This document shows, one piece after another, positions 42,697 through 49,523 of a stretch of 64,000 nt of DNA. The stretch is from Paracoccus saliphilus (GTDB taxonomy: Bacteria > Pseudomonadota > Alphaproteobacteria > Rhodobacterales > Rhodobacteraceae): positions 24,931 to 88,930 of the forward strand of contig QKYL01000026.1 in NCBI GenBank assembly GCA_003255745.1, read 5' to 3'. Numbering within the stretch: the first letter of the stretch is position 1; the number at the start of each line of letters is the position of its first letter. The translations under genes were made by a program, and so were the position numbers. The notes beneath the pieces were generated by a model. It made no database searches. It was not told where the DNA came from and was given only the letters and a program-made list of their open reading frames with translations.

Positions 42697-44181
42697 ATGC
42701 GGATCTGCATCATCAACACCGGCGGCACGATTTCCTGCACGGGGCAGCCGCTGGTCCCGATGCCGTCGGACTGGTTCGCGGCGGCGGCCCGGGACTTGCT
42801 GGGCCCGGCGCTGGCGGCCAGCCTGCCCGACCTGCGGCTGCATTTCGACACTGAGCTTCGTTTTTCCGACCAAGGGCCGGGCACGCTGGACAGCACCGAC
42901 CTGCGACCCTTGGACTGGTGCCGGATGGCGACGCGGGTGCTGGACCTCTATGATGACCACGACGCCTTCGTGATCCTGCACGGCACCGACACGATGGATT
43001 ATTCCGGGGCCGCCCTGCCCCTGCTGCTGAACGTTTTCGACGATCTGGGACTTGCGCGGGTTGCCCTGTCCAAGCCGGTGATCCTGACTGGGGCGCAGCT
43101 GCCCCTGCTGCGGGAAACGCCGCAGGGCCTGGTCCTGAACGCGGGCAGCGACGCGCTGGCCAACCTGACAGGGGCGCTGGCCATGACCCGCCTGCGCCTG
43201 CCCGAAGTGGCGCTGTATTTCGACGGGCAGCTGTGGCGCGGGTCGCGCGCGCTGAAGGTTTCGACGCGCCGCTTTGCGGGCTTTGCCAGCCCGCACCTGC
43301 CGCCTTTGGCCGAGGCGGGCATCGGCACATGGCATGGCGCTGCCGCGCCGTTGCCCGGCCCCGCCTCGCCCGCGCAGGCGCTGGACGATCCGGCCGCGCG
43401 GGCGCTGGTCCGGGCGCAACTGACGGCGGTGGCGCATGAAATCTGTCGGCAGCGGGTGGTGCAGATCCCCGCCGTGCCCGCCGATCACGGCAGCGCCGCC
43501 CCCCTGCTGGCGCAGATGATCGACGCGGCGCTGACCTCGGGGGCGACGGGGCTGGTGCTGGAAGGTTTCGGCGAAGGGAACATCCCGGCCGGCAACGGCG
43601 CCATCCGCCAAGCTCTGCTGCGCGCACAGGCCCAAGGCGTCACCACCTTGATTGCCAGCCGCGCCATCGGCGGCATTGTGGGCGCTTTTCACTATGCCGC
43701 CGGGGCCTGGATTGTGGACACGGGCGCCATCGCGGCTGGCGACATGACGCCGGTGGCTGCGCTGGCCAAGCTGATGATCCTGCAAGCTGCGGCGCCGCAT
43801 CACGGATGGGACCGCAGCACGATAGCCGCTCTGCTGACCTGCAGCCTTGTGGGCGAAAGCGCCGCCCAGGATCGCATGTCCGGGCCGCTGTGGCCGGGAC
43901 AGGCGCTGTCGGCGTCAAATGGCCCGGTGCGGTTGTGGAATGACCCGGCGACCGGACCCGTCCTTCGCGACGGGGATCACGTCCTGTGGCAGGGTCCCGG
44001 CGCCGGGCGCCTGCAGATGCTGGGCGACCGGCTGGTGCTGATCGCGCATGATGGCGCCCGGCTGTGGTCCAGCCCGCCCGCCGTGGCCGGCGCGGTGCCG
44101 GTGCTGACGGCCCATCCGCCCGCGCTGCGCCTGATCGACCCGTCGGGACAGGCGGCACCCGTGACCGCCCTTCCGGGCTGA
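42697..44181 (+). CDS. type I asparaginase-like protein with C-terminal extension
   Basis: 494 residues, about 110-150 longer than standard asparaginases. The two catalytic Thr motifs are present: INTGGTIS (Thr11) and HGTDTMDYSG (Thr97-Asp98), followed by KPVILTGAQLP and VLNAGSDALANLTGAL. The allosteric-type C-terminal domain reads EGFGEGNIPAGNGAI and VGAFHYAAG. It hydrolyses Asn, Gln or a related amide to acid and ammonia in the cytoplasm. From about residue 385 on, a beta-rich tail (with VRLWNDPATGPVLRDGDHVLW) has no family match I know. No signal peptide is present. Confidence 0.82.
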   Translation: MRICIINTGGTISCTGQPLVPMPSDWFAAAARDLLGPALAASLPDLRLHFDTELRFSDQGPGTLDSTDLRPLDWCRMATRVLDLYDDHDAFVILHGTDTMDYSGAALPLLLNVFDDLGLARVALSKPVILTGAQLPLLRETPQGLVLNAGSDALANLTGALAMTRLRLPEVALYFDGQLWRGSRALKVSTRRFAGFASPHLPPLAEAGIGTWHGAAAPLPGPASPAQALDDPAARALVRAQLTAVAHEICRQRVVQIPAVPADHGSAAPLLAQMIDAALTSGATGLVLEGFGEGNIPAGNGAIRQALLRAQAQGVTTLIASRAIGGIVGAFHYAAGAWIVDTGAIAAGDMTPVAALAKLMILQAAAPHHGWDRSTIAALLTCSLVGESAAQDRMSGPLWPGQALSASNGPVRLWNDPATGPVLRDGDHVLWQGPGAGRLQMLGDRLVLIAHDGARLWSSPPAVAGAVPVLTAHPPALRLIDPSGQAAPVTALPG

Positions 44182-44232
44182 CAGCGCGCACACTTTGCGC
44201 TAGCAAAGGCCGACCCTGGAAGGAACCTGTGC

Positions 44233-44658
44233 ATGCCGCTGATCCATGTCCTGAATGGCCCCAATTTGAACCTGCTGGGCAAGCGCCAGCCCGAGATCTA
44301 TGGCCACGACACGTTGGCCGATGTCGAGGCGCTGTGCCGCGAGGCGGCGGCCCCCCACCAGATCCGCTTTCTGCAATCCAACTGGGAAGGCCAGATCGTC
44401 GACTGGATCCACGAGGCACGGGAGGAGGCCGCAGCCATCGTCATCAACCCCGCCGCCTTGACCCACACCTCGATTGCGGTGCTGGATGCGCTGAACGCCT
44501 TTGACGGGCCGGTAATCGAGGTGCATCTGAGCCAGGTCCACAAGCGGGAAGCATTCCGGCACCACTCCTATGTCTCGAAACGCGCGGACGGGGTCATCGC
44601 CGGGTTCGGCATCCAGGGATATGCTGCGGCGCTGCGGCATGTGGCGACGTTGATCTAG
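44233..44658 (+). CDS. aroQ: type II 3-dehydroquinate dehydratase
   Basis: 141 residues, the normal dodecameric type II enzyme. Shikimate pathway: dehydration of 3-dehydroquinate to 3-dehydroshikimate. Motifs: [20 protein letters not shown] with the catalytic Tyr23, the NPAALTHTS segment, [17 protein letters not shown] with the catalytic His, and [21 protein letters not shown] site lies before the ATG. It is followed by a hairpin terminator at 44674-44722. Confidence 0.95.
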   Translation: MPLIHVLNGPNLNLLGKRQPEIYGHDTLADVEALCREAAAPHQIRFLQSNWEGQIVDWIHEAREEAAAIVINPAALTHTSIAVLDALNAFDGPVIEVHLSQVHKREAFRHHSYVSKRADGVIAGFGIQGYAAALRHVATLI

Positions 44659-44673
44659 CCGCAAGATCCTGAA

Positions 44674-44722
44674 AAAGCCGCCGGTCCGGCCGCGGGAGGA
44701 GGGAACGGGGACCGGCGGCTTT
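44674..44722 (+). terminator. long-stem terminator after aroQ
   Basis: Arms AAAGCCGCCGGTCC (44674-44687) and GGACCGGCGGCTTT (44709-44722) form a perfect 14-base stem with a 21-base loop. The A run before and the short T run after make it usable in either direction, though the T tail is short. Confidence 0.65.
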
Positions 44723-44760
44723 CCGGAGGCTCGTTGCCAGCCTTGAGGAGGAATGCAACG

Positions 44761-44883
44761 ATGCGAAGCGGCGCAGCCTCGCAACTTCAGGATGCACCCG
44801 CTGGGGCGCGGCGTCACCAGAAGATGCTGTCAGGCTGGGCAGCTTCATATAGAATGCCCGCTAAACGTGCAGTTTATGTGTGA
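44761..44883 (+). CDS. possible 40-residue small protein with strong ribosome-binding site
   Basis: An ATG at 44761 (ATGCGAAGC) stands 8-15 bases after GAGGAGGA, one of the strongest ribosome-binding sites in the window, and the frame runs 40 codons to TGA at 44881-44883. The sequence (MRSGAASQLQDAPAGARRHQ and on, ending KRAVYV) is basic and has no recognised family. The frame ends within the nested repeat at 44852-44902. A second ATG at 44753 in another frame uses the same site but runs antisense to otsA. It could be a real small gene or a by-chance frame. Confidence 0.25.
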   Translation: MRSGAASQLQDAPAGARRHQKMLSGWAASYRMPAKRAVYV

Positions 44884-44902
44884 ATGCACGCAAAACGGGC
44901 AT
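44852..44902. repeat. nested direct and inverted repeat between aroQ and otsA
   Basis: Two 20-base copies at 44852-44871 and 44882-44901 are identical at 17 of 20 positions and are offset by 30 bases (about three helix turns). They are also mutual inverted repeats: ATGCCCG (44854-44860) pairs with CGGGCAT (44896-44902), and CGTGCA (44866-44871) with TGCACG (44885-44890). As RNA it would form a two-part stem with a symmetric 5x5 internal loop. As DNA it resembles a pair of TGC-N11-GCA operators. It lies between convergent genes. Confidence 0.6.
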
Positions 44903-44935
44903 AAATCTGCCGGTCATGGGGAATCGCTGATTCGC

Positions 44936-46282
44936 CTATCGGCCAAGCGCATCCAGATAAGCCGCCGACCACCAGGCGACGTCATGTTCGATCACCCCCT
45001 TCAACAGGGCGGCATGGCGGCGGCGGCGTTCCTCCAGCGGCATCCGAAAGGCTTCTGCCATTGCCTGCGCCAGATCATGCGGATCATGGGGGTTGATGAT
45101 CAGCGCCTCGGTCATCTCCTCGGCCGCGCCGGCAAACCGCGACAGGATCAGGACACCCGGATCCTCGGGGTCCTGGGCTGCCACATACTCCTTGGCCACC
45201 AGGTTCATGCCGTCGGCCAATGGCGTCACCAACCCGATCCGCGCCTGCCGGTAAAGCCCCGCCAACACCGGCCGCGGGAAGGGCCGGTGGATAAAGCGGA
45301 TCGGCGTCCAGTTCAGGGTCGAGAACTGGCCGTTGATGCGTCCCGCCAGATGTTCGGTTTCCTCGCGGATGTCCTGATAGGCCTCGACCGCCTCGCGCGT
45401 CGGCGGGGCGATCTGCAGGAACGAGATGCATTCGACCAGATCCGGGTCCTGCTCCAGCAGGATCTGATAAGCGCGGAACCGCTGCGGGATCCCTTTGGAG
45501 TAATCCAGCCGGTCCACCCCGATCATCATCTTGGCGCCGGTCAGCAGGCGTACCCGGTCCTCGTCCGGTGCATCGCGCGCCTCTTCGATAAAGGATGCCG
45601 TGTCGATGCCGATAGGGAATACATCCGCGCGAACCTCCCGCCCCGACAGGCGGAAGCAAGTCTCTGACAACTGCTCGACCTCGGCCAGTTGCCGCGCGCT
45701 TTCTGCGAAGGCGCCCAGGTCGCGATGCGCCTGGAACCCCAGCAGGTCGAAATGCGACAGCCATTCGAACATTTCGGCCGGATTGGGCAGGGCGGCACAA
45801 TCGGCGGGTCCCGGAAAAGGGATATGCAGGAACAGGCCGATGGGGCAGGTCACGCCGCGGGCGCGCAGTTCGGCGGCAAGGGGAAACAGGTGATAGTCCT
45901 GCACCCAGACCCGGTCGCCCTCGCGCAGATGGGGCAGCATCATGTCGGCAATGCGGGCATTCACCCGTTTGTACCCTTCCAGATACTCGGGCAGGATGCG
46001 CATCAAGTTCGGCCGTCCATGGCAGACCGGCCATAGCATCGAATTCGAATAGCCAAGATAATAGTCGTGATGATCCTGCGGGGTCAGATCAAACGAAAGC
46101 CGCTGGAACGGCGCGCCCGGATGATCCTGAAGCTGCTCGTCGGGATCGTCCTTCACCTCGCCGGAAAAACCGATCCAGACCCCGCCCGAACTGCGCAGGG
46201 CATCCTCCAGCGCCACAACAAGGCCGCCGGAAGGATTGTCCCCCAAGGGCAGGCGGTTGGAGACGACGATCAGACGGGACAT
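44936..46282 (-). CDS. otsA: trehalose-6-phosphate synthase
   Basis: 448 residues from the ATG at 46282, preceded by GGAGG. GT20 family: SNRLPLGDNPSGGLVVAL (donor loop), WVQDYHLFPLAAELR, IGLFLHIPFPG, the phosphate-binding IGVDRLDYSKGIPQR and LVTPLADGMNLVAKEYVAAQ. It makes trehalose-6-phosphate from UDP-glucose (or ADP-glucose) and glucose-6-phosphate. It follows otsB by 10 bases. A longer frame to 46468 enters otsB and is not used. Confidence 0.93.
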   Translation of the reverse strand: MSRLIVVSNRLPLGDNPSGGLVVALEDALRSSGGVWIGFSGEVKDDPDEQLQDHPGAPFQRLSFDLTPQDHHDYYLGYSNSMLWPVCHGRPNLMRILPEYLEGYKRVNARIADMMLPHLREGDRVWVQDYHLFPLAAELRARGVTCPIGLFLHIPFPGPADCAALPNPAEMFEWLSHFDLLGFQAHRDLGAFAESARQLAEVEQLSETCFRLSGREVRADVFPIGIDTASFIEEARDAPDEDRVRLLTGAKMMIGVDRLDYSKGIPQRFRAYQILLEQDPDLVECISFLQIAPPTREAVEAYQDIREETEHLAGRINGQFSTLNWTPIRFIHRPFPRPVLAGLYRQARIGLVTPLADGMNLVAKEYVAAQDPEDPGVLILSRFAGAAEEMTEALIINPHDPHDLAQAMAEAFRMPLEERRRRHAALLKGVIEHDVAWWSAAYLDALGR

Positions 46283-46292
46283 GAAACCTCCT

Positions 46293-47018
46293 TCATCCCA
46301 AAGACGCGTCAAGCCATGCGGCCAGGGCGGCGGGATCGGACAGGCGATGACGGGCGGCGGTATGACCGTCGCCGATCTTGATGGCAAAGCCGCCACGCGA
46401 TTGCGCCTCGGCCATCGCGGGTTCGTCGGTGGTATCGTCGCCCGCGAACACGGGCATCCGCCCGGCAAAAGGCGGCATTTCCATCAGCCGGGCCAGCACG
46501 GTGTCCTTGCCGACACCGGCAGGACGCAGTTCCAGCGCCATCTTGGCAGGCTGCAGCATCAGGTGGGGGTTCTGTTCCGCCAGGGCATGCATCGCATCCT
46601 CCACAAACCCCTGCAGCGCGGGGTCCTTGCGGTAATGCATCGCCACGCCGTGGGGCTTTTCCTCGACAAGAACCGAAGGATGCGGGGCCGCAAGCTCGCG
46701 CGCTGCCCGATGCAATCCCGGCGCATCGAATGGTTGCTGATGCAGCGCCTCGATCTGGTCGGGCGAATGCGACAACTCGGATCCGTGGCTGCCCGCGACC
46801 GTGCCGGGAAAATCGACCAGATGGCCCCGCAGGTCCGCCACGTCCCGACCCGAGATCAACGCCAGCGCCCCGTCAAGCCGCCGATGCAATCGGGTCAGCC
46901 GGTCCCGCAGGGCCGGTGCCACGACCACGGCGTCAGGACGGTGAGCAATCTCGACCAGGCAACCGTCAAAATCCAGAAACAGCGCGGCATCGGCAGGAAG
47001 CGGCGGAGGAGACGTCAT
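46293..47018 (-). CDS. otsB: trehalose-6-phosphate phosphatase
   Basis: 241 residues from the ATG at 47018; an ATG at 47042 is an alternative but sits directly on a TATAAA that may be the -10 box. HAD family: ALFLDFDGCLVEI with the nucleophile Asp16 and Asp18, LALISGRDV, GSHGSE, and PVFAGDDTTDEPAM. It dephosphorylates trehalose-6-phosphate to trehalose, a stress protectant. It is co-transcribed with otsA, which starts 10 bases downstream. The closest upstream gene, cobO, ends 101 bases away on the same strand. Confidence 0.93.
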   Translation of the reverse strand: MTSPPPLPADAALFLDFDGCLVEIAHRPDAVVVAPALRDRLTRLHRRLDGALALISGRDVADLRGHLVDFPGTVAGSHGSELSHSPDQIEALHQQPFDAPGLHRAARELAAPHPSVLVEEKPHGVAMHYRKDPALQGFVEDAMHALAEQNPHLMLQPAKMALELRPAGVGKDTVLARLMEMPPFAGRMPVFAGDDTTDEPAMAEAQSRGGFAIKIGDGHTAARHRLSDPAALAAWLDASLG

Positions 47019-47119
47019 GGGAGGGCAAGGTCCTTTGGCCATTTATACCAACCAAACCCTCAAGCCGGCCCGGGGGTTCACCCGGATGTGATCTTTTTCT
47101 GCTGCAGCGCGGCGACGGG

Positions 47120-47761
47120 TCAGAACTCGACCCCCGCCTGCGCCTTGATCCCGGACCTGAACGGATGCTTGACCTGCGTCATCTCGGTCACCAGGTCGGC
47201 CGCCTCGACCAGGCTTTCGGGTGCGCCCCGACCGGTCAGGACAACATGGGTCATCGGCGGCTTTTCGGCCTGAAGGAAGGCCAGCACCTCAGCCACGTCC
47301 AGATAGCCATAGCGGAAGGCGATGTTGATCTCGTCCAGCAGGACCATGCGGATCGCCGGGTCGCGGATCAATTCCTGCGCCTTGGCCCAGCCCGCCTGCG
47401 CGGCGGCAATATCGCGGGACTTGTCCTGGGTTTCCCAGGTAAAGCCTTCGCCCATGCTGTGGAACTGGCACAGATCAGCGAAATGCGCGGTCAGCAGGCG
47501 TCGTTCGCCGGTGTCCCAGGCCCCCTTGATGAACTGCACCACGGCGGACGGCATGCCATGCGCAATGCAGCGCATGATCATGCCAAAGCCGGACGATGAC
47601 TTGCCCTTGCCCGGCCCGGTATGGACGATGATCAGGCCCTTTTCGCCGGTCTTGGTTTCCATCATCCGGTCACGGGCGGCCTTTTTCCTGGCCATCTTCT
47701 GGGCATGGCGGGCCAGGTCATCCGGGTCGCCCGTGGCGGGGCTGGGGTCGGTCTGCGTCAT
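47120..47761 (-). CDS. cobO: cob(I)yrinic acid a,c-diamide adenosyltransferase
   Basis: 213 residues from the ATG at 47761 with AGGAG before it. CobO/BtuR family: P-loop TGPGKGKSSSGFG at about residues 48-60, WDTGERRLL, MGEGFTWETQDKSRD and MVLLDEINIAFRYGYL. It attaches the adenosyl group from ATP to cob(I)yrinate diamide. Divergent from the riboswitch-controlled DUF1636-cobW-cobN operon. No riboswitch lies on its own leader. A longer frame reaching 48316 runs through the riboswitch and is not real. Confidence 0.95.
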   Translation of the reverse strand: MTQTDPSPATGDPDDLARHAQKMARKKAARDRMMETKTGEKGLIIVHTGPGKGKSSSGFGMIMRCIAHGMPSAVVQFIKGAWDTGERRLLTAHFADLCQFHSMGEGFTWETQDKSRDIAAAQAGWAKAQELIRDPAIRMVLLDEINIAFRYGYLDVAEVLAFLQAEKPPMTHVVLTGRGAPESLVEAADLVTEMTQVKHPFRSGIKAQAGVEF

Positions 47762-47778
47762 CGGTTCGCTCCTGAAGG

Positions 47779-47807
47779 TTGACAAATCGCGGGCGCGGGG
47801 CTTTTGG
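47779..47807 (+). promoter_or_regulatory. candidate sigma-70 promoter of the cobW-cobN operon
   Basis: TTGACA at 47779-47784 is followed after 17 bases by TTTTGG at 47802-47807. The -10 is weak, but transcription would start about where the riboswitch begins (near 47815). Confidence 0.4.
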
Positions 47808-47814
47808 TGGGCGC

Positions 47815-48008
47815 GTGTTGGTTCCTGTCCTAAGGCAGGCGAAGAGGGAATGCGACAGGCAAGGTTTTGACCGCGCCCAAGCGCAGCCGCCCCCGCGACC
47901 GTGACCGGAAAGGTCGCCCCGATCCACTGGCACCGCCGCGCGGGGCCGGGAAGGTGGGACGACCGTTGGGCCCCGCGCCCGAGATCCGCAAGCCGGGAGA
48001 CCTGCCAG
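47815..48008 (+). promoter_or_regulatory. cobalamin riboswitch (first)
   Basis: Conserved elements in order: GAAGAGGGAA near 47841-47850, the GCCGCCCCCGCGACCGTGACC segment near 47885-47906, CCACTGGCA near 47934-47942, GGGAAGGTGGGACGACCG near 47948-47965, and the B12 box CGCAAGCCGGGAGACCTGCC ending near 48007. It sits in the leader of the DUF1636-cobW-cobN operon, whose first start codon is 115 bases later. Bound adenosylcobalamin would lower expression. Pairing of GACCGGC and GCCGG segments around 48024-48055 may form the expression platform. Confidence 0.9.
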
Positions 48009-48122
48009 CACCTGACGATGACCGGCGAACGGGGTGTTTCGCGACCGGCAGATGATGGCCGGATGACCCGCGCCGTCCTCTTCGGGCCGCCCCGGATGCC
48101 GAAAGCCAAGGGAATGCCCGCA

Positions 48123-48476
48123 ATGCGCGCTGTTCTGCATGTCTGCACCACCTGTCGCGGCACCCAGCCGGGCAACGACCCCGAAGGGCCCCGCCCCGGC
48201 AGGGCGCTGCACGACGCGCTGCGCCAGGCGCCGCCGCAAGGGGTCGAGATCCGCCCCGTGGAATGCCTGTCGGCCTGCGCACAGGGCTGTTCGGTCGCCC
48301 TGTCGGGGCCGGGCAAGTGGTCCTATGTCTATGGGCGGCTGACCCCCGCCGATGCCGCCGACATCCTGTCGGGCGCGTCCGCCTATGCCGCCACCGCCGA
48401 CGGGATCGTGCCGTGGCGCGAACGCCCCGCCATCTTCCGCAAGCAGAGCCTTGCCCGTATTCCCCCGCAGGAGTGA
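48123..48476 (+). CDS. DUF1636 family metal-binding protein
   Basis: 117 residues from the ATG at 48123 after an AAGGGA site; in-frame ATGs at 48096 and 48114 are possible. Cys pattern VCTTCRG at the N-terminus and ECLSACAQGC in the middle, then GKWSYVYGRL, as in thioredoxin-like [2Fe-2S] proteins. The function is unknown. First gene behind a cobalamin riboswitch and 3 bases before cobW, so a role in cobalt delivery or corrin synthesis is likely by context. The longer frame begins inside the riboswitch. Confidence 0.8.
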   Translation: MRAVLHVCTTCRGTQPGNDPEGPRPGRALHDALRQAPPQGVEIRPVECLSACAQGCSVALSGPGKWSYVYGRLTPADAADILSGASAYAATADGIVPWRERPAIFRKQSLARIPPQE

Positions 48477-48479
48477 CCC

Positions 48480-49523
48480 ATGACCGACCTTGTGAAGACC
48501 CCCGTCACCGTGATCACCGGCTTTCTGGGCTCGGGCAAGACGACGCTGATCCGCCACCTGATGCAGAACCCGCAGGGGCTGCGGCTGGCGGTGCTGGTCA
48601 ACGAATTTGGCACGATGGGCGTGGACGGCGACATCCTGAAGGGCTGCGCCGACGACAACTGCCCGGCCGAGAACATCATGGAGCTGTCGAACGGCTGCAT
48701 CTGCTGCACCGTGGCCGATGATTTCATCCCGACGCTGGAGGCGCTGATGGCACTGCCGCAAAAGCCCGACCACATCCTGATCGAGACCTCGGGGCTGGCG
48801 CTGCCCAAACCGCTGCTGAAGGCTTTCGACTGGCCGGCGATCCGGTCGCGCATCACTGTGGACGGCGTGATCGCCCTGGCCGATGCCGAGGCGGTGGCCG
48901 CGGGCCGCTTTGCCCCCGACGTGGCGGCGGTGGATGCGCAGCGCGCCGCCGACGACAGCCTGGACCACGAAACGCCCCTGTCCGAGGTCTTCGAGGACCA
49001 GATCAGTTGCGCCGACGTGATCCTGCTGACCAAGGCCGACCTGGCAGGCCCCGACGGCATCGCCGCCGCCCGCGCCGTGATCGAGGCAGAGGCCCCCCGC
49101 AAGCTGCCGATCCTGACCGTGACCGAAGGCGCGATCGACCCGCGCCTGATCCTGGGCCTGAACGCAGCCGCCGAGGATGACATCGCCGCCCGCCCCAGCC
49201 ACCATGACGGCGAGGATGATCACGAGCACGAGGATTTCGACACGGTGGTCATCGAGCTGCCCGAGATCACCGATCCCGCCGACTTGGCGGACCGCATCGC
49301 GCGGCTGGCGCAGGAACAGAACATCCTGCGCGTCAAGGGTCACGTCGCCGTGCAGGGCAAGCCGATGCGCCTGCTGGTGCAGGCCGTGGGCGCGCGTGTG
49401 CGGCACCAGTACGATCGCCCCTGGGGCAGCCAGCCCCGCCTGTCGCGGCTGGTGGTCATTGCCGAACATGACCACGTGAACGCGGCCGCGATCCGCGCCG
49501 TGCTGGAAGGCGTTCCCGCCTGA
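48480..49523 (+). CDS. cobW: CobW GTPase / metallochaperone
   Basis: 347 residues. G3E GTPase: Walker A GFLGSGKTT at residues 14-22, the metal-binding CICC at 73-76 (in LSNGCICCTVADD), LIETSGLALP, and LLTKADL as the nucleotide-specificity motif. A His/Asp-rich linker (SHHDGEDDHEHEDFD) near residue 240 fits cobalt binding. It is thought to supply Co(II) to the CobNST chelatase. It is placed directly before cobN and overlaps it by one base. Confidence 0.95.
   Translation: MTDLVKTPVTVITGFLGSGKTTLIRHLMQNPQGLRLAVLVNEFGTMGVDGDILKGCADDNCPAENIMELSNGCICCTVADDFIPTLEALMALPQKPDHILIETSGLALPKPLLKAFDWPAIRSRITVDGVIALADAEAVAAGRFAPDVAAVDAQRAADDSLDHETPLSEVFEDQISCADVILLTKADLAGPDGIAAARAVIEAEAPRKLPILTVTEGAIDPRLILGLNAAAEDDIAARPSHHDGEDDHEHEDFDTVVIELPEITDPADLADRIARLAQEQNILRVKGHVAVQGKPMRLLVQAVGARVRHQYDRPWGSQPRLSRLVVIAEHDHVNAAAIRAVLEGVPA

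Noticed and set aside
41605..43803. 732-codon open frame on the minus strand
   Set aside because: Antisense to the HDAC-family and asparaginase genes, both of which are well supported.
47019..47119. transcription terminator after cobO
   Set aside because: There is a GC-rich partial hairpin around 47075-47092, but the stem is imperfect and there is no T run, so it is not annotated.
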